This document shows, one piece after another, positions 1 to 6,642 of a stretch of DNA of 31,480 nt. Origin of the DNA: Chara braunii (taxonomy: Eukaryota; Streptophyta; Charophyceae; Charales; Characeae); assembly GCA_003427395.1 (NCBI GenBank), contig BFEA01000680.1, positions 418,865 through 450,344 on the forward strand. The letters run 5' to 3'. Both the position numbers and the translations under genes were made by a program. Positions within the stretch are counted from its first letter, which is position 1. Each line of letters starts with the position of its first letter. Below the pieces are notes generated by a model. It was not told where the DNA came from. It ran no database searches and saw only the letters and a list, made by a program, of their open reading frames with translations.

Positions 1-18
1 TCTCTCTCTCTCTCTCTG
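1..18. repeat. (TC)n microsatellite at the window edge
   Basis: The window opens inside a TC dinucleotide run of at least 17 bases. This is consistent with the contig breaking at a microsatellite. Confidence 0.8.
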
Positions 19-39
19 TGTTTATATATATGCGGCCTC

Positions 40-76
40 CTGATGAGTCGGTAAAACTCTGATGAAACAATCTGTC
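40..76 (+). ncRNA. Hammerhead ribozyme-like motif, copy 1
   Basis: The conserved hammerhead core is visible in order. CTGATGA is at 40-46. Stem II is GTCGG (47-51) pairing with CTGAT (59-63), with two G-U wobbles and a 7-nt loop. GAAA is at 64-67. A minimal stem III pairs C68 with G74 and A67 with T75. The cleavage triplet GTC ends at 76. Short stem III is known in hammerheads of Penelope-like elements and animal retrozymes. Stem I is not evident: bases before 40 (GGCCTC) do not pair with those after 76 (ACAGCC) next to the core, so this copy may be inactive. The downstream tail (77-151) is complementary to 152-223, and that pairing would compete with the ribozyme fold. The call rests on visible core conservation; activity is not claimed. 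Confidence 0.6.
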
Positions 77-256
77 ACAGCCCCTCGTTTGTTGTCCTCT
101 TCTCCCTCTCTGCCTGCGGTTTACCGGGCACTTCTCTTTGACGACGATATATATATCGTCAAATAGAACTGCCCGGTAAACCGTAGGCAGAGAGGGAGAA
201 GAGGACAACAAATGAGGGGCTGTGACAAACTGTTTCGTCGGAGTTTCACCGACTCA
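45..256. repeat. Large near-perfect inverted repeat (hairpin) with arms of about 105 bp
   Basis: The left arm (about 45-151) and right arm (about 152-256) are reverse complements with few mismatches, centred on the palindrome GACGATATATATATCGTC at 143-160. Each arm carries a hammerhead-like head at its outer end and a tail containing the blocks CACAGCCCCTCGTTTG (or close variants) and GGTTTACCGGGCA. The arrangement is two units of one repeat joined tail to tail. The second arm differs by small substitutions, for example CTGAT versus CCGAC in stem II, so it is not an exact copying artefact. Confidence 0.85.
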
Positions 257-257
257 T
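224..257 (-). ncRNA. Hammerhead-like motif, copy 2, truncated at the CTG of CTGATGA
   Basis: Read on the minus strand, this copy has a fully paired stem II: GTCGG (253-249) and CCGAC (241-237) around the loop TGAAACT. GAAAC follows at 236-232, and the cleavage triplet GTC at 226-224. The ATGA of CTGATGA is kept (257-254), but the preceding CTG is replaced by the adjacent AT microsatellite. The stem II base pairs are preserved relative to copy 1 although the bases differ (C-G/G-C versus wobble pairs). The missing core bases make cleavage unlikely. Confidence 0.55.
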
Positions 258-312
258 ATATGTATATATCGTATATATATATATATGTATATATGTATAT
301 ATGTATATATAT
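257..312. repeat. AT-rich (TATATG)n microsatellite
   Basis: Alternating TATATG/TATA units separate the hairpin from a third repeat copy. The tract has overwritten the 5' side of the neighbouring hammerhead-like motif on the minus strand. Confidence 0.8.
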
Positions 313-410
313 ATCGTCACAAACAGAACTGCCCGGTAAACCGTAGGCAGAGAGAGAGACGAGGACAACAAACGAGGGGCTGTGACAAACTGTTTCGTCG
401 GAGTTTCACT
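305..410 (-). repeat. Third copy of the hairpin arm, tandem to the right arm, with a truncated hammerhead-like head
   Basis: Bases 313-409 repeat 155-249 closely, in the same orientation: the block beginning GAACTGCCCGGTAAACC, the block AGGGGCTGTGACAAACTG, then GTTTCGTCGGAGTTTCA. The cleavage triplet complement (GAC) is at 384-386, GTTTC at 392-396 and one strand of stem II at 397-401. Homology ends after base 409 in a TATA microsatellite, so the CTGATGA box and the other stem II strand are absent. The equivalent cleavage sites of copies 2 and 3 are 160 bases apart, giving a tandem unit of about 160 nt on the minus strand. Confidence 0.75.
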
Positions 411-945
411 GTATATATATATATACACTGATAATACACAGATATACACGTATATGTTTTGCAAAAAAAAAAAGAACAAAGATATACGCGTACATTCGGG
501 TGACGATGATAATCCTGTTTCAATCGCACTTACTTTTGTTCGACAAGACCTTTTCTGAGGGGGATTCCAGACAGCGGACTGCGTCGAGCCTCTCAGTAAA
601 GCGAAAAAGTACGAAAAGTAGAACGTGAACGTCGCCTCTATATCCACTCAATGTCACAATAGGTATCAGTTAAAACCAATGAAAAGAAACCATGGTACCA
701 ATTTTTTTTTTCCCTACGAAAACCAATTTCAAAAGGGGAAAAAAAAGAAAAAAAGAAAAAAGAAAACTCATCAATCTATTCCGAGATTAAAAAAGCGTGT
801 CGTCTCTCTACTATGATATACGCTAATTTTAATTCAATATATATGGAAAAAAAAGGCTAAGGAAAGTTGCAACCTTTCTCTATCTTCCACTGCCGCATGC
901 TGTCCTGCTACTCTCTCTGTCTCTTTCTGTTTGTCTGTCTGTCTC

Positions 946-976
<31 letters not shown>

Positions 977-1017
977 GTATTGTCATATTCGCTATACACT
1001 CGAAAAAAACATGATTG
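411..1017. other. No gene seen; simple-sequence-rich spacer
   Basis: The stretch holds an AT run (411-426), an A run near 464-476, a purine-rich A tract (737-772) and a (GT)n microsatellite (943-969). Short reading frames here are low-complexity and unsupported. Confidence 0.6.
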
Positions 1018-1055
1018 TACCAGACTGTTTCATCGGACTTTCAGCGACTCATCAG
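1018..1055 (-). ncRNA. Hammerhead-like motif, copy 4 (isolated)
   Basis: On the minus strand, CTGATGA is complete at 1055-1049. Stem II is GTCGC (1048-1044) with CCGAT (1036-1032), giving four pairs and one C-C mismatch. GAAAC is at 1031-1027, and a cleavage triplet GTA ends at 1018. The bases before CTGATGA are CCTC, as in copy 1, which shows common ancestry beyond the core. No convincing stem I partner follows the cleavage site. The copy is more diverged than copies 1-3 and lacks the conserved tail. Confidence 0.5.
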
Positions 1056-1059
1056 GAGG

Positions 1060-1306
1060 TTGAACCCCGACAGTCTGCCCAGGATGCATTTGACTGATGG
1101 ATAAGGACTCACGACATCGCCCAGAGTTAGTGATACCCCTGAGAAAAGTGGTCGACCTTACTCACACCAACCTTGCAATCCTAGCAGACTGTCGGTCCAA
1201 ACCCCTGACAAGAACGGTAGTAAGTCTCAAAAACTAATCTTACAGTCATAAAATCCACTCATATATCGTAAAACATATATATATATATGTACACACACAC
1301 ACATAT

Positions 1307-1337
<31 letters not shown>

Positions 1338-1530
1338 TATATACATAAACACATGTGTGTATGTCTATACATATGCACATAGATGTCCAACTCAATGAGC
1401 GTACTATTCTTTCGCCTTTTACCGTCCGAATACCGTTGGCTGAGCACATGTAAGGAGCTTACGTGAATTTTTAACAGGCCTACCAGGACTAGTCTGGAGG
1501 CCACTTTATAAAAACCCGTCAGAACGGCGA
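1060..1530. other. No gene seen; AT/TATATG microsatellite in the middle
   Basis: A mixed (TA)n, (CA)n and (TATATG)n tract occupies about 1262-1385. The flanks have no recognisable gene, and reading frames across the tract are artefacts of the repeat. Confidence 0.6.
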
Positions 1531-1612
1531 TTGATCCTCTTTTCTACATCTCTGCGTAAAACACGTCCAGATTCAGGGCCTTAATCCGGTCCTGTTTGCC
1601 ATGCGGGACCTC
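1531..1612. repeat. Partial copy of the 155-bp inverted-repeat element
   Basis: The blocks GATCCTCTTTTCTACATCTC, CACGTCCAGATTCAGG and GCGGGACCTCGCCCC match the two full copies at 2727-2881 and 2982-3136 in the same order. The left inverted terminus is missing or rearranged. Confidence 0.55.
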
Positions 1613-1931
1613 GCCCCAGGAGAGTCATATTCCGCAAAGAAAATACCATCGTATAGGCTCAAAGAAACCATCAAATCCAACTCCAACCAGTCTATGCAGT
1701 CCCCCCTCCTAAAATAATGCCCCTACACAGCCTGCAGTACCGTCAGACTCTATGCAATTCCTCCTCAACTAAATTACTACTAATAAAACAAACTAATTAA
1801 ATTACATAAATAAATTAGTCCTCATACACTGGACTTTCTAAGTACTTGTTCGATTTCTCATTGATTGACATTCAATTACGAACCTAGAGCTGACAGAGTT
1901 GACGTCGTACATCCCCGCCTTGCCTCGCTCC

Positions 1932-2140
1932 TGGGATAAGGGCATGCTCACACTGGGACTTCTTTACTTCATTTCTGGACGGAATTGCGGCCAGATGCAT
2001 AAACGCACGTCTGTAAATGCGGTCAGATACATCTAAGATAGTGCTGACTCATGGGACGATAATAAGGGTAAGGGCATACTCACACTCGCACTTTTTTAGT
2101 CAACTTCTGGACGGAATTGCGGCCAGATGCATGCACGTAC
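1932..2140. repeat. Two diverged direct repeats, offset about 132 bp
   Basis: The blocks AAGGGCATGCTCACAC and CTGGACGGAATTGCGGCC near 1938-2000 recur as AAGGGCATACTCACAC and CTGGACGGAATTGCGGCC near 2070-2130. The GGGCATGCTCACAC block is also present at about 4285, just before the third 97-bp element. Confidence 0.65.
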
Positions 2141-2343
2141 GGTTGTAAGATAGTTGCAAGGTATGTTCAATGTCTCCATTTCGTCTCTGCTATATCACCA
2201 CCACGTCATCACATTCCCATTGAATCAGATTGACATTCAACTACGCAGAAAAAAAGAAAAAAAAAAAAAACAAAAACATTCAACTGCGTACAGATCCGCC
2301 AGTCAGACGTATAATACATCCCCGCCCTGCCTGCTCCTACCGT

Positions 2344-2440
2344 CTTCACCCGAATAGAACGCCCGCTCATTACAGCTGTATTTCGCACAACTTTCGGTCC
2401 AGAAGCAGCCATAACGACCGGGCATTCTATTCGGGCGAAG
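2344..2440. mobile_element. 97-bp MITE-like inverted-repeat element, copy A
   Basis: The terminal inverted repeats begin CTTCACCCGAATAGAACG and end with the near-complement CATTCTATTCGGGCGAAG; inner stems such as CCCGCTCATTA and TAACGACCGGG also pair. With no coding capacity, this is a non-autonomous fold-back element. Related copies lie at 2506-2600 and 4305-4401. The transposase family that would move it is unknown. Confidence 0.75.
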
Positions 2441-2505
2441 ATTGCAGGATCAGAACAAGACCGCAACAAACATCGCGTTATCCCTGCCCCGCCTGCTCCT
2501 CCGTC

Positions 2506-2600
2506 CTTCACCCGAATAGAGCGCCCGGTCATTATAGCTGTATGTGGCCCAATTTTCGGTTCAGATGCGGCGATAATGACCGGCGTTCTATTCGGGTGAA
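2506..2600. mobile_element. 95-bp MITE-like inverted-repeat element, copy B
   Basis: This is the same family as copy A: CTTCACCCGAATAGAGCG at the left, CGTTCTATTCGGGTGAA at the right, and internal complementary arms CCGGTCATTAT and ATAATGACCGG. The sequence upstream of copies A and B is also related (CCCGCCCTGCCTGCTCCT and CCCCGCCTGCTCCT). Part of this stretch may therefore be a local duplication rather than two independent insertions. Confidence 0.75.
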
Positions 2601-2726
2601 TACGGCAGGATCAGAAGAATACCGCAACAAATGTCGTCTATTTACGCCAGTCTATGATCGAGGTCGTCTCCTTTTTTTTTTTTTTTTTGTCTCCATTTTT
2701 TTCCTGCTAAATCTCACCAGGGGCGA

Positions 2727-2881
2727 GGTCCCACTAGCAAAGAGGATTGGATAAATGCCCTGAATGTGGACGAGTTAATCGCAGAGATGCAAAAAAGCAG
2801 TTCAATCTTGATTTTGTGCACATTTCCCCACAAGAGTCCAGATTCAGGCCTGCAATTCAAATCCCTTTTGCTACCGGGACC
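2727..2881. mobile_element. 155-bp inverted-repeat element, copy 1
   Basis: It begins GGTCCCACTAGCAAAGAGGA and ends with the diverged complement CCTTTTGCTACCGGGACC. Its length equals that of the copy at 2982-3136, and internal blocks (GCAGAGATGCA, CAGATTCAGGC) are shared. Both copies are preceded by CTAAATCTCACCAG, so the duplicated unit extends beyond the termini. Confidence 0.75.
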
Positions 2882-2981
2882 TTGCCCCAGCACCGTGACA
2901 TCTTTCTTTTTTTTTGCTTTCTCTTTGTTTTGTTGTCGTCTCCATGTCCTTTCCGCTAAATCTCACCAGCACCGTGGCCGA

Positions 2982-3136
2982 GGTCCCACTAGCAAAAGAG
3001 GATCGGATCGATTGCCAGAATCTAGACATGTTTTATGCAGAGATGCAGAAAAGCATTTCTATCTCGATTTCTTGCACCTCTCTACAAACACGTGCAGATT
3101 CAGGCATTCGATCCGATCCTCTTTGCTAGTGGGACC
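2982..3136. mobile_element. 155-bp inverted-repeat element, copy 2
   Basis: The termini GGTCCCACTAGCAAAAGAGG and CCTCTTTGCTAGTGGGACC are nearly perfect complements. They extend inward through GATCGGATCGA and TCGATCCGATC, giving arms of about 32 bp. There is no coding capacity. It is the better preserved copy of the family. Confidence 0.8.
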
Positions 3137-3363
3137 ACATCGCGTGACATCAAATCCCATCCGCTAAATCCCACCAGCATCCGTTAAAATTGGGACAATA
3201 CGGAGAAGATTCGCATGCCCCCTGAGAAAGGATGACACGAATAAATCGAGAAAGGGTCCAAATTAAAACAAAAATTCCACTTCCTGCCAGCCTGGCGTGA
3301 ATATGGAAAAACAAGCACCATCAAATCAGGTCGCCTTTCCCTTCGTGCATAATATAGTAAAGA

Positions 3364-3482
3364 GCATTGCCACGCCACTCTCGAAATGTGCGAAATGAGA
3401 ACGAACTTTCCACTAGAGCCTGCCCAAATGCACCTGCCAAATTTTTGTCTTTTTCACATTTCGAGAGTGGTGTGGCAACGCC
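3364..3482. mobile_element. 119-bp element with 27-bp terminal inverted repeats
   Basis: GCATTGCCACGCCACTCTCG and the following AAATGTG at 3364-3390 pair with CACATTTCGAGAGTGGTGTG and GCAACGCC at 3455-3482, with only one or two mismatches. The 64-bp interior has no reading frame. It is a MITE-like or fold-back element unrelated to the 97- and 155-bp families. Confidence 0.75.
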
Positions 3483-3966
3483 CTAAGGCGTCTAGAGATG
3501 ACTATCCTCCCCACTGGGCGCTCTCCTTCACGACTTGCAAGACATGACTCACATTTGCAATCAGCACGACAATAAACCACCGCCCCTGCTGACGGTCATT
3601 GCTTCAAAAAGTTGAAGAAACAAATACCGACGGATCACACCAAACATTCATAAGATATTTCCATGATACTCTTGACTGACTAGAAACCAGCCGAACTTTA
3701 CCTGGAGGCTTAGTTAACAATGTCGGATGTATCGATTTCGCAGTTTGAGACTTCAATACATTTCCCAGAGATCTCTGTGTTGCACACACAGGCTTATAGT
3801 CTTCTGCCTCTCCGACTCTCTTCCTCTCACTTCCTCCTTGACCTTCGTCGGCGAGTACCGACGTCTTGGAAAACTGCACATATTATTACGGCAATGAGTC
3901 TCTTAGCAACATCAAAGGAGATGGACGGGGTCGTGCAGAGGTCCTCGATAGGGGATGGCGGGGGGG

Positions 3967-3968
<2 letters not shown>
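3483..3968. other. No gene seen
   Basis: Mixed-composition sequence with no recognisable protein, RNA or repeat. Short reading frames in both strands overlap each other and show no domain. Confidence 0.5.

Positions 3969-4011
<43 letters not shown>
3969..4011. repeat. (GA)n microsatellite after a G run
   Basis: Nine G bases (3961-3969) are followed by about 21 GA units. Confidence 0.9.
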
Positions 4012-4015
<4 letters not shown>

Positions 4016-4304
4016 GCAGTTCCTCCGTCAGGCACTGTGAGACCTACCACTAGTGGAAGTCTTCTATATGATACTCACTCCTGCAAAGCAAAGAACTGCC
4101 ACAAAGGGGGAATCATTCCCCTTATCGGGATTAAGACACCCCTTCCGACATTTACGGATGATGATACAGCGTTGGCACGGCCGCCACGTGGCGCAATAGA
4201 GTGCAGAACTCGTGGTTATGCGGAAGGGGCGTAATGACCTCCTGAAGCAGGATCAACCAGACAACCAGGCCCCGCCCAGACTCTGGGCATGCTCACACTA
4301 CCGT

Positions 4305-4401
4305 CTTCACCCGAATAGAACGACCGGTCATTATAGCTGAATTTGGCACAACTTTCAGTCCAGGGGCAGCGACAATGACCAGGCATTCCATTCGGGTGAA
4401 G
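4305..4401. mobile_element. 97-bp MITE-like inverted-repeat element, copy C
   Basis: The ends CTTCACCCGAATAGAACG and CATTCCATTCGGGTGAAG pair. Flanking ACCGT and ACGGT-like bases extend the inverted repeat (CCGTCTTC and GAAGACCG). It is the same length as copy A, about 1.9 kb away. Inner arms CCGGTCATTAT and GACAATGACC match copies A and B. Confidence 0.75.
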
Positions 4402-4847
4402 ACCGTATCACTTTTCAAAATGCATCTGACTCTAGTTCCCGCCAGACCTGGATGCATCTAACCACAATGACGTCCATAAGTAATAACGTTCCTGTGTGAA
4501 TATACCCTCTGTACGGATGAATCAGCTCTCATTTCAGCATCAGATAGCGCCACATCATCGCCTCAGGTCCACTTTGTGCACAACCAGAAGACGAAGCAAT
4601 AAAGCAGAGCAGAAATTTGCCCGAACCTGGGCTTATGACAGAAGCGCTCATTGGGGACAGCCTGCGAAAGAGGAGAGCATGAAAAGGCCTCATTGGCGAG
4701 AGCCTGTGAAGGACAACAACGCACGAGAGAGGGGGGGTTCACCTCTGTCAAGGCGACATGTGTCAAATTCGACACCTTATAAAAAGCAGGGAGTTCGGCA
4801 TAAATGACATCTATATAATAGTAGACGACACTTACTGTATCGTCACG

Positions 4848-4849
<2 letters not shown>
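4402..4849. other. No gene seen; contains the segment duplicated at the window end
   Basis: No convincing gene. Bases 4811-4844 are repeated exactly at 31447-31480 next to a synthetic adapter (see that entry). A weak direct repeat lies at 4647-4712 (CTCATTGGGGACAGCCTG and CTCATTGGCGAGAGCCTG). Confidence 0.55.

Positions 4850-4879
<30 letters not shown>
4850..4879. repeat. (CA)n microsatellite
   Basis: About 14 CA units, interrupted once near 4880. Confidence 0.9.
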
Positions 4880-4883
<4 letters not shown>

Positions 4884-4977
4884 AACAAAAAAGAGCACAA
4901 TAAAAACAAACATCTAACCTCCGTTTCCCCACAGCAGATAAAAGACCTCCACGAGGACACATACTGCATCATCACGA

Positions 4978-5276
4978 ACGAAGAGGAGGAAGACGAGAAC
5001 GAGGACAAGGAGGAAGAGGAAAAGAGGAGGGGAAGGAGGACAAGGAGGACGAGGAGGAAGAGGGAAAGGAGGAGGCGGAAGAGGACAAGGAGCAGGAAGA
5101 GGAAGAGTAGGAAGAGGAGGAAGACGAGGAAGAGAAGAAAGACGAGGAAGAGAAGGAAGCGGAGGAAGACGAGGGAGAGGAGGCAGCCGATGAAGATGAG
5201 GAAGACGAAAAGAGGAGGATGAGTAGGAATGAGGACGAAGAGGAGGAAGAGGAAGAGGGGAAAGAGGAAGAAGAGT
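4978..5276. repeat. Purine-rich low-complexity tract (GAGGAN)n
   Basis: About 300 bases are almost pyrimidine-free on the plus strand, built of GAGGA/GAAGA units with occasional C. The tract is open in several frames only because purine-rich DNA lacks TAA/TAG-generating T. The predicted Arg/Lys/Glu-rich or Ser/Leu/Pro-rich peptides show no domain and are not called as genes. Confidence 0.8.
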
Positions 5277-5331
5277 TTGGTGCAGGACACTCTTCGTAAA
5301 CTCCGCTTCCTGCGTTCCAGCCTGCAGCAAG

Positions 5332-5382
5332 AAGGTGGAGAAGGAGGAGGAGGAGGAGGAGGAGGAGGAGAAAGAGGAGGAG
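5332..5382. repeat. (GGA)n trinucleotide repeat
   Basis: A GGA run of about 12 units lies within a second, shorter purine-rich patch. Confidence 0.85.
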
Positions 5383-6124
5383 ACAGGCACGTGACTAGCA
5401 GAGATGATGGCGCTGACGATGCATGACGAAGAGCCGATGGCCAGCGGGCCACAATCGCGGTGTACGAGAAGGGAAGGGAGGCACCACGTGTCCACAAGGG
5501 ATCAACCAACACAGTGAAACCCAAATACCACACAAACTTCATGGCGGTAGTAAGCTACGCTATGTCAACGTAGGCTGAGGATGGAAAAGAACATTCTGTT
5601 TTAACGCATTTACCATTGAACTTGTCCGACAGCATGAGACAAAGATACCACCTACTACAGTATTAACATTACCAAAACATTTAAAAAAAACGAAAACAAA
5701 ACAGTATTAACATCACCGCCGCTTAAAGCACGTGCTGTCGAGGCGGGCACCATCATTGCATAAAATCAGCGATTAAGCCTTTCAATGCTTTTACAGTTTT
5801 CCTGAACAGGCGGGAGTCTCGAAAATAGGGGCGCGTCGAAGAGAAGACGGGACCCTTCTTCACGAACATCTGGCTATAAGAGAGCTGGACGAGATTGAGC
5901 AGCATGTCATGACTACCCTGGCTGACGTAGAGAAGGAAGTTTTTACGATGAATATATAAAAAAAAGCAAAAAACAAAAGGCTTACAGGAAATATCGCTTG
6001 AGATCGGACACCGCCCAGCGACGGCCACTCTCACCGGCTGTCCAATAGCACGCAATGAAGCCGAGGGACTTCCCTCGCTCACGCATCCATCCTCCTCTCG
6101 CTGTCACTCCACCGCAATAGTTTT

Positions 6125-6127
<3 letters not shown>
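5383..6127. other. No gene seen
   Basis: Mixed-composition sequence with no recognisable domain or RNA. The near-duplicate ACAGTATTAACAT occurs at 5658 and 5701. Confidence 0.5.
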
Positions 6128-6218
<91 letters not shown>

Positions 6219-6228
6219 NNAGAGTTAT

Positions 6229-6287
<59 letters not shown>
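6128..6287. repeat. Compound (TC)n-(AC)n-NN-(TC)n microsatellite with an assembly gap
   Basis: (TC)n at 6128-6195 passes into (AC)n at 6196-6218. Two undetermined bases follow at 6219-6220, then a second (TC)n at 6230-6287. The NN marks an unresolved join, so the length and even the adjacency of the two halves are unreliable. Confidence 0.9.
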
Positions 6288-6292
<5 letters not shown>

Positions 6293-6294
6293 TG

Positions 6295-6513
6295 AAGATA
6301 TGGTGGAGGATGAAAACGAGGAAGAAAAGGAGGAGGAAGAGGACGAAGAAAAGGACGAGGAAGAGGAGGAGGAAAAAAAGGTGGAGGAAGAGGATGAAGA
6401 CGAGGAAGAAACAGTGGAGGATGAAGACGAGGAAAAAAAGGAGGAGGAGGAGGAGGAGGAAGAGGACGAGAGGAAGAGGAGGAGGAGGAGGAGGAAAGGA
6501 GGAAGAGGAGAAT
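6295..6513. repeat. Purine-rich low-complexity tract (GAGGAN)n, second copy
   Basis: This tract resembles 4978-5276 in composition: GAGGA/GAAGA units with GACGAG interruptions. In one frame it reads as almost pure Glu/Asp/Lys, which follows from the composition. No gene is called. Confidence 0.8.
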
Positions 6514-6540
6514 GACCATCTCACCTGGGCGCGTTCGGTC

Positions 6541-6630
6541 GCTTGCGACGAAGGGAAACGTAGCAACGCAGTGGAATGTAGCGACGAAGGGCAGAGCGAC
6601 GAGCGTAGCGACGAATGGCATGGTGTGTCG
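6541..6630. repeat. Short degenerate GTAGCGACGAA repeats
   Basis: GCGACGAAGGG, GTAGCGACGAAGGGC, GAGCGACGAGC and GTAGCGACGAATGGC follow one another at irregular spacing just before the 267-bp array. Confidence 0.55.
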
Positions 6631-6642
6631 ACAAAGGGGAGT

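Noticed and set aside
246-647. 133-codon minus-strand frame
   Set aside because: It reads through TATATG microsatellites and the hammerhead-like repeat copies; no protein-like composition.
2209-2754. Reading frames across the 97-bp elements (107 and 174 codons)
   Set aside because: They are produced by the repeated fold-back elements and A/T runs, with no recognisable protein.
4247-4260. 14-base match to the complement of the conserved 5' end of 18S rRNA (GCAGGATCAACCAG)
   Set aside because: The match does not extend on either side, so it is neither an rRNA gene fragment nor evidence of one.
4832-5542. Long minus-strand Leu/Ser/Pro-rich frame and plus-strand Arg/Lys/Glu-rich frames
   Set aside because: They translate purine- or pyrimidine-only low-complexity DNA and have no domain structure.
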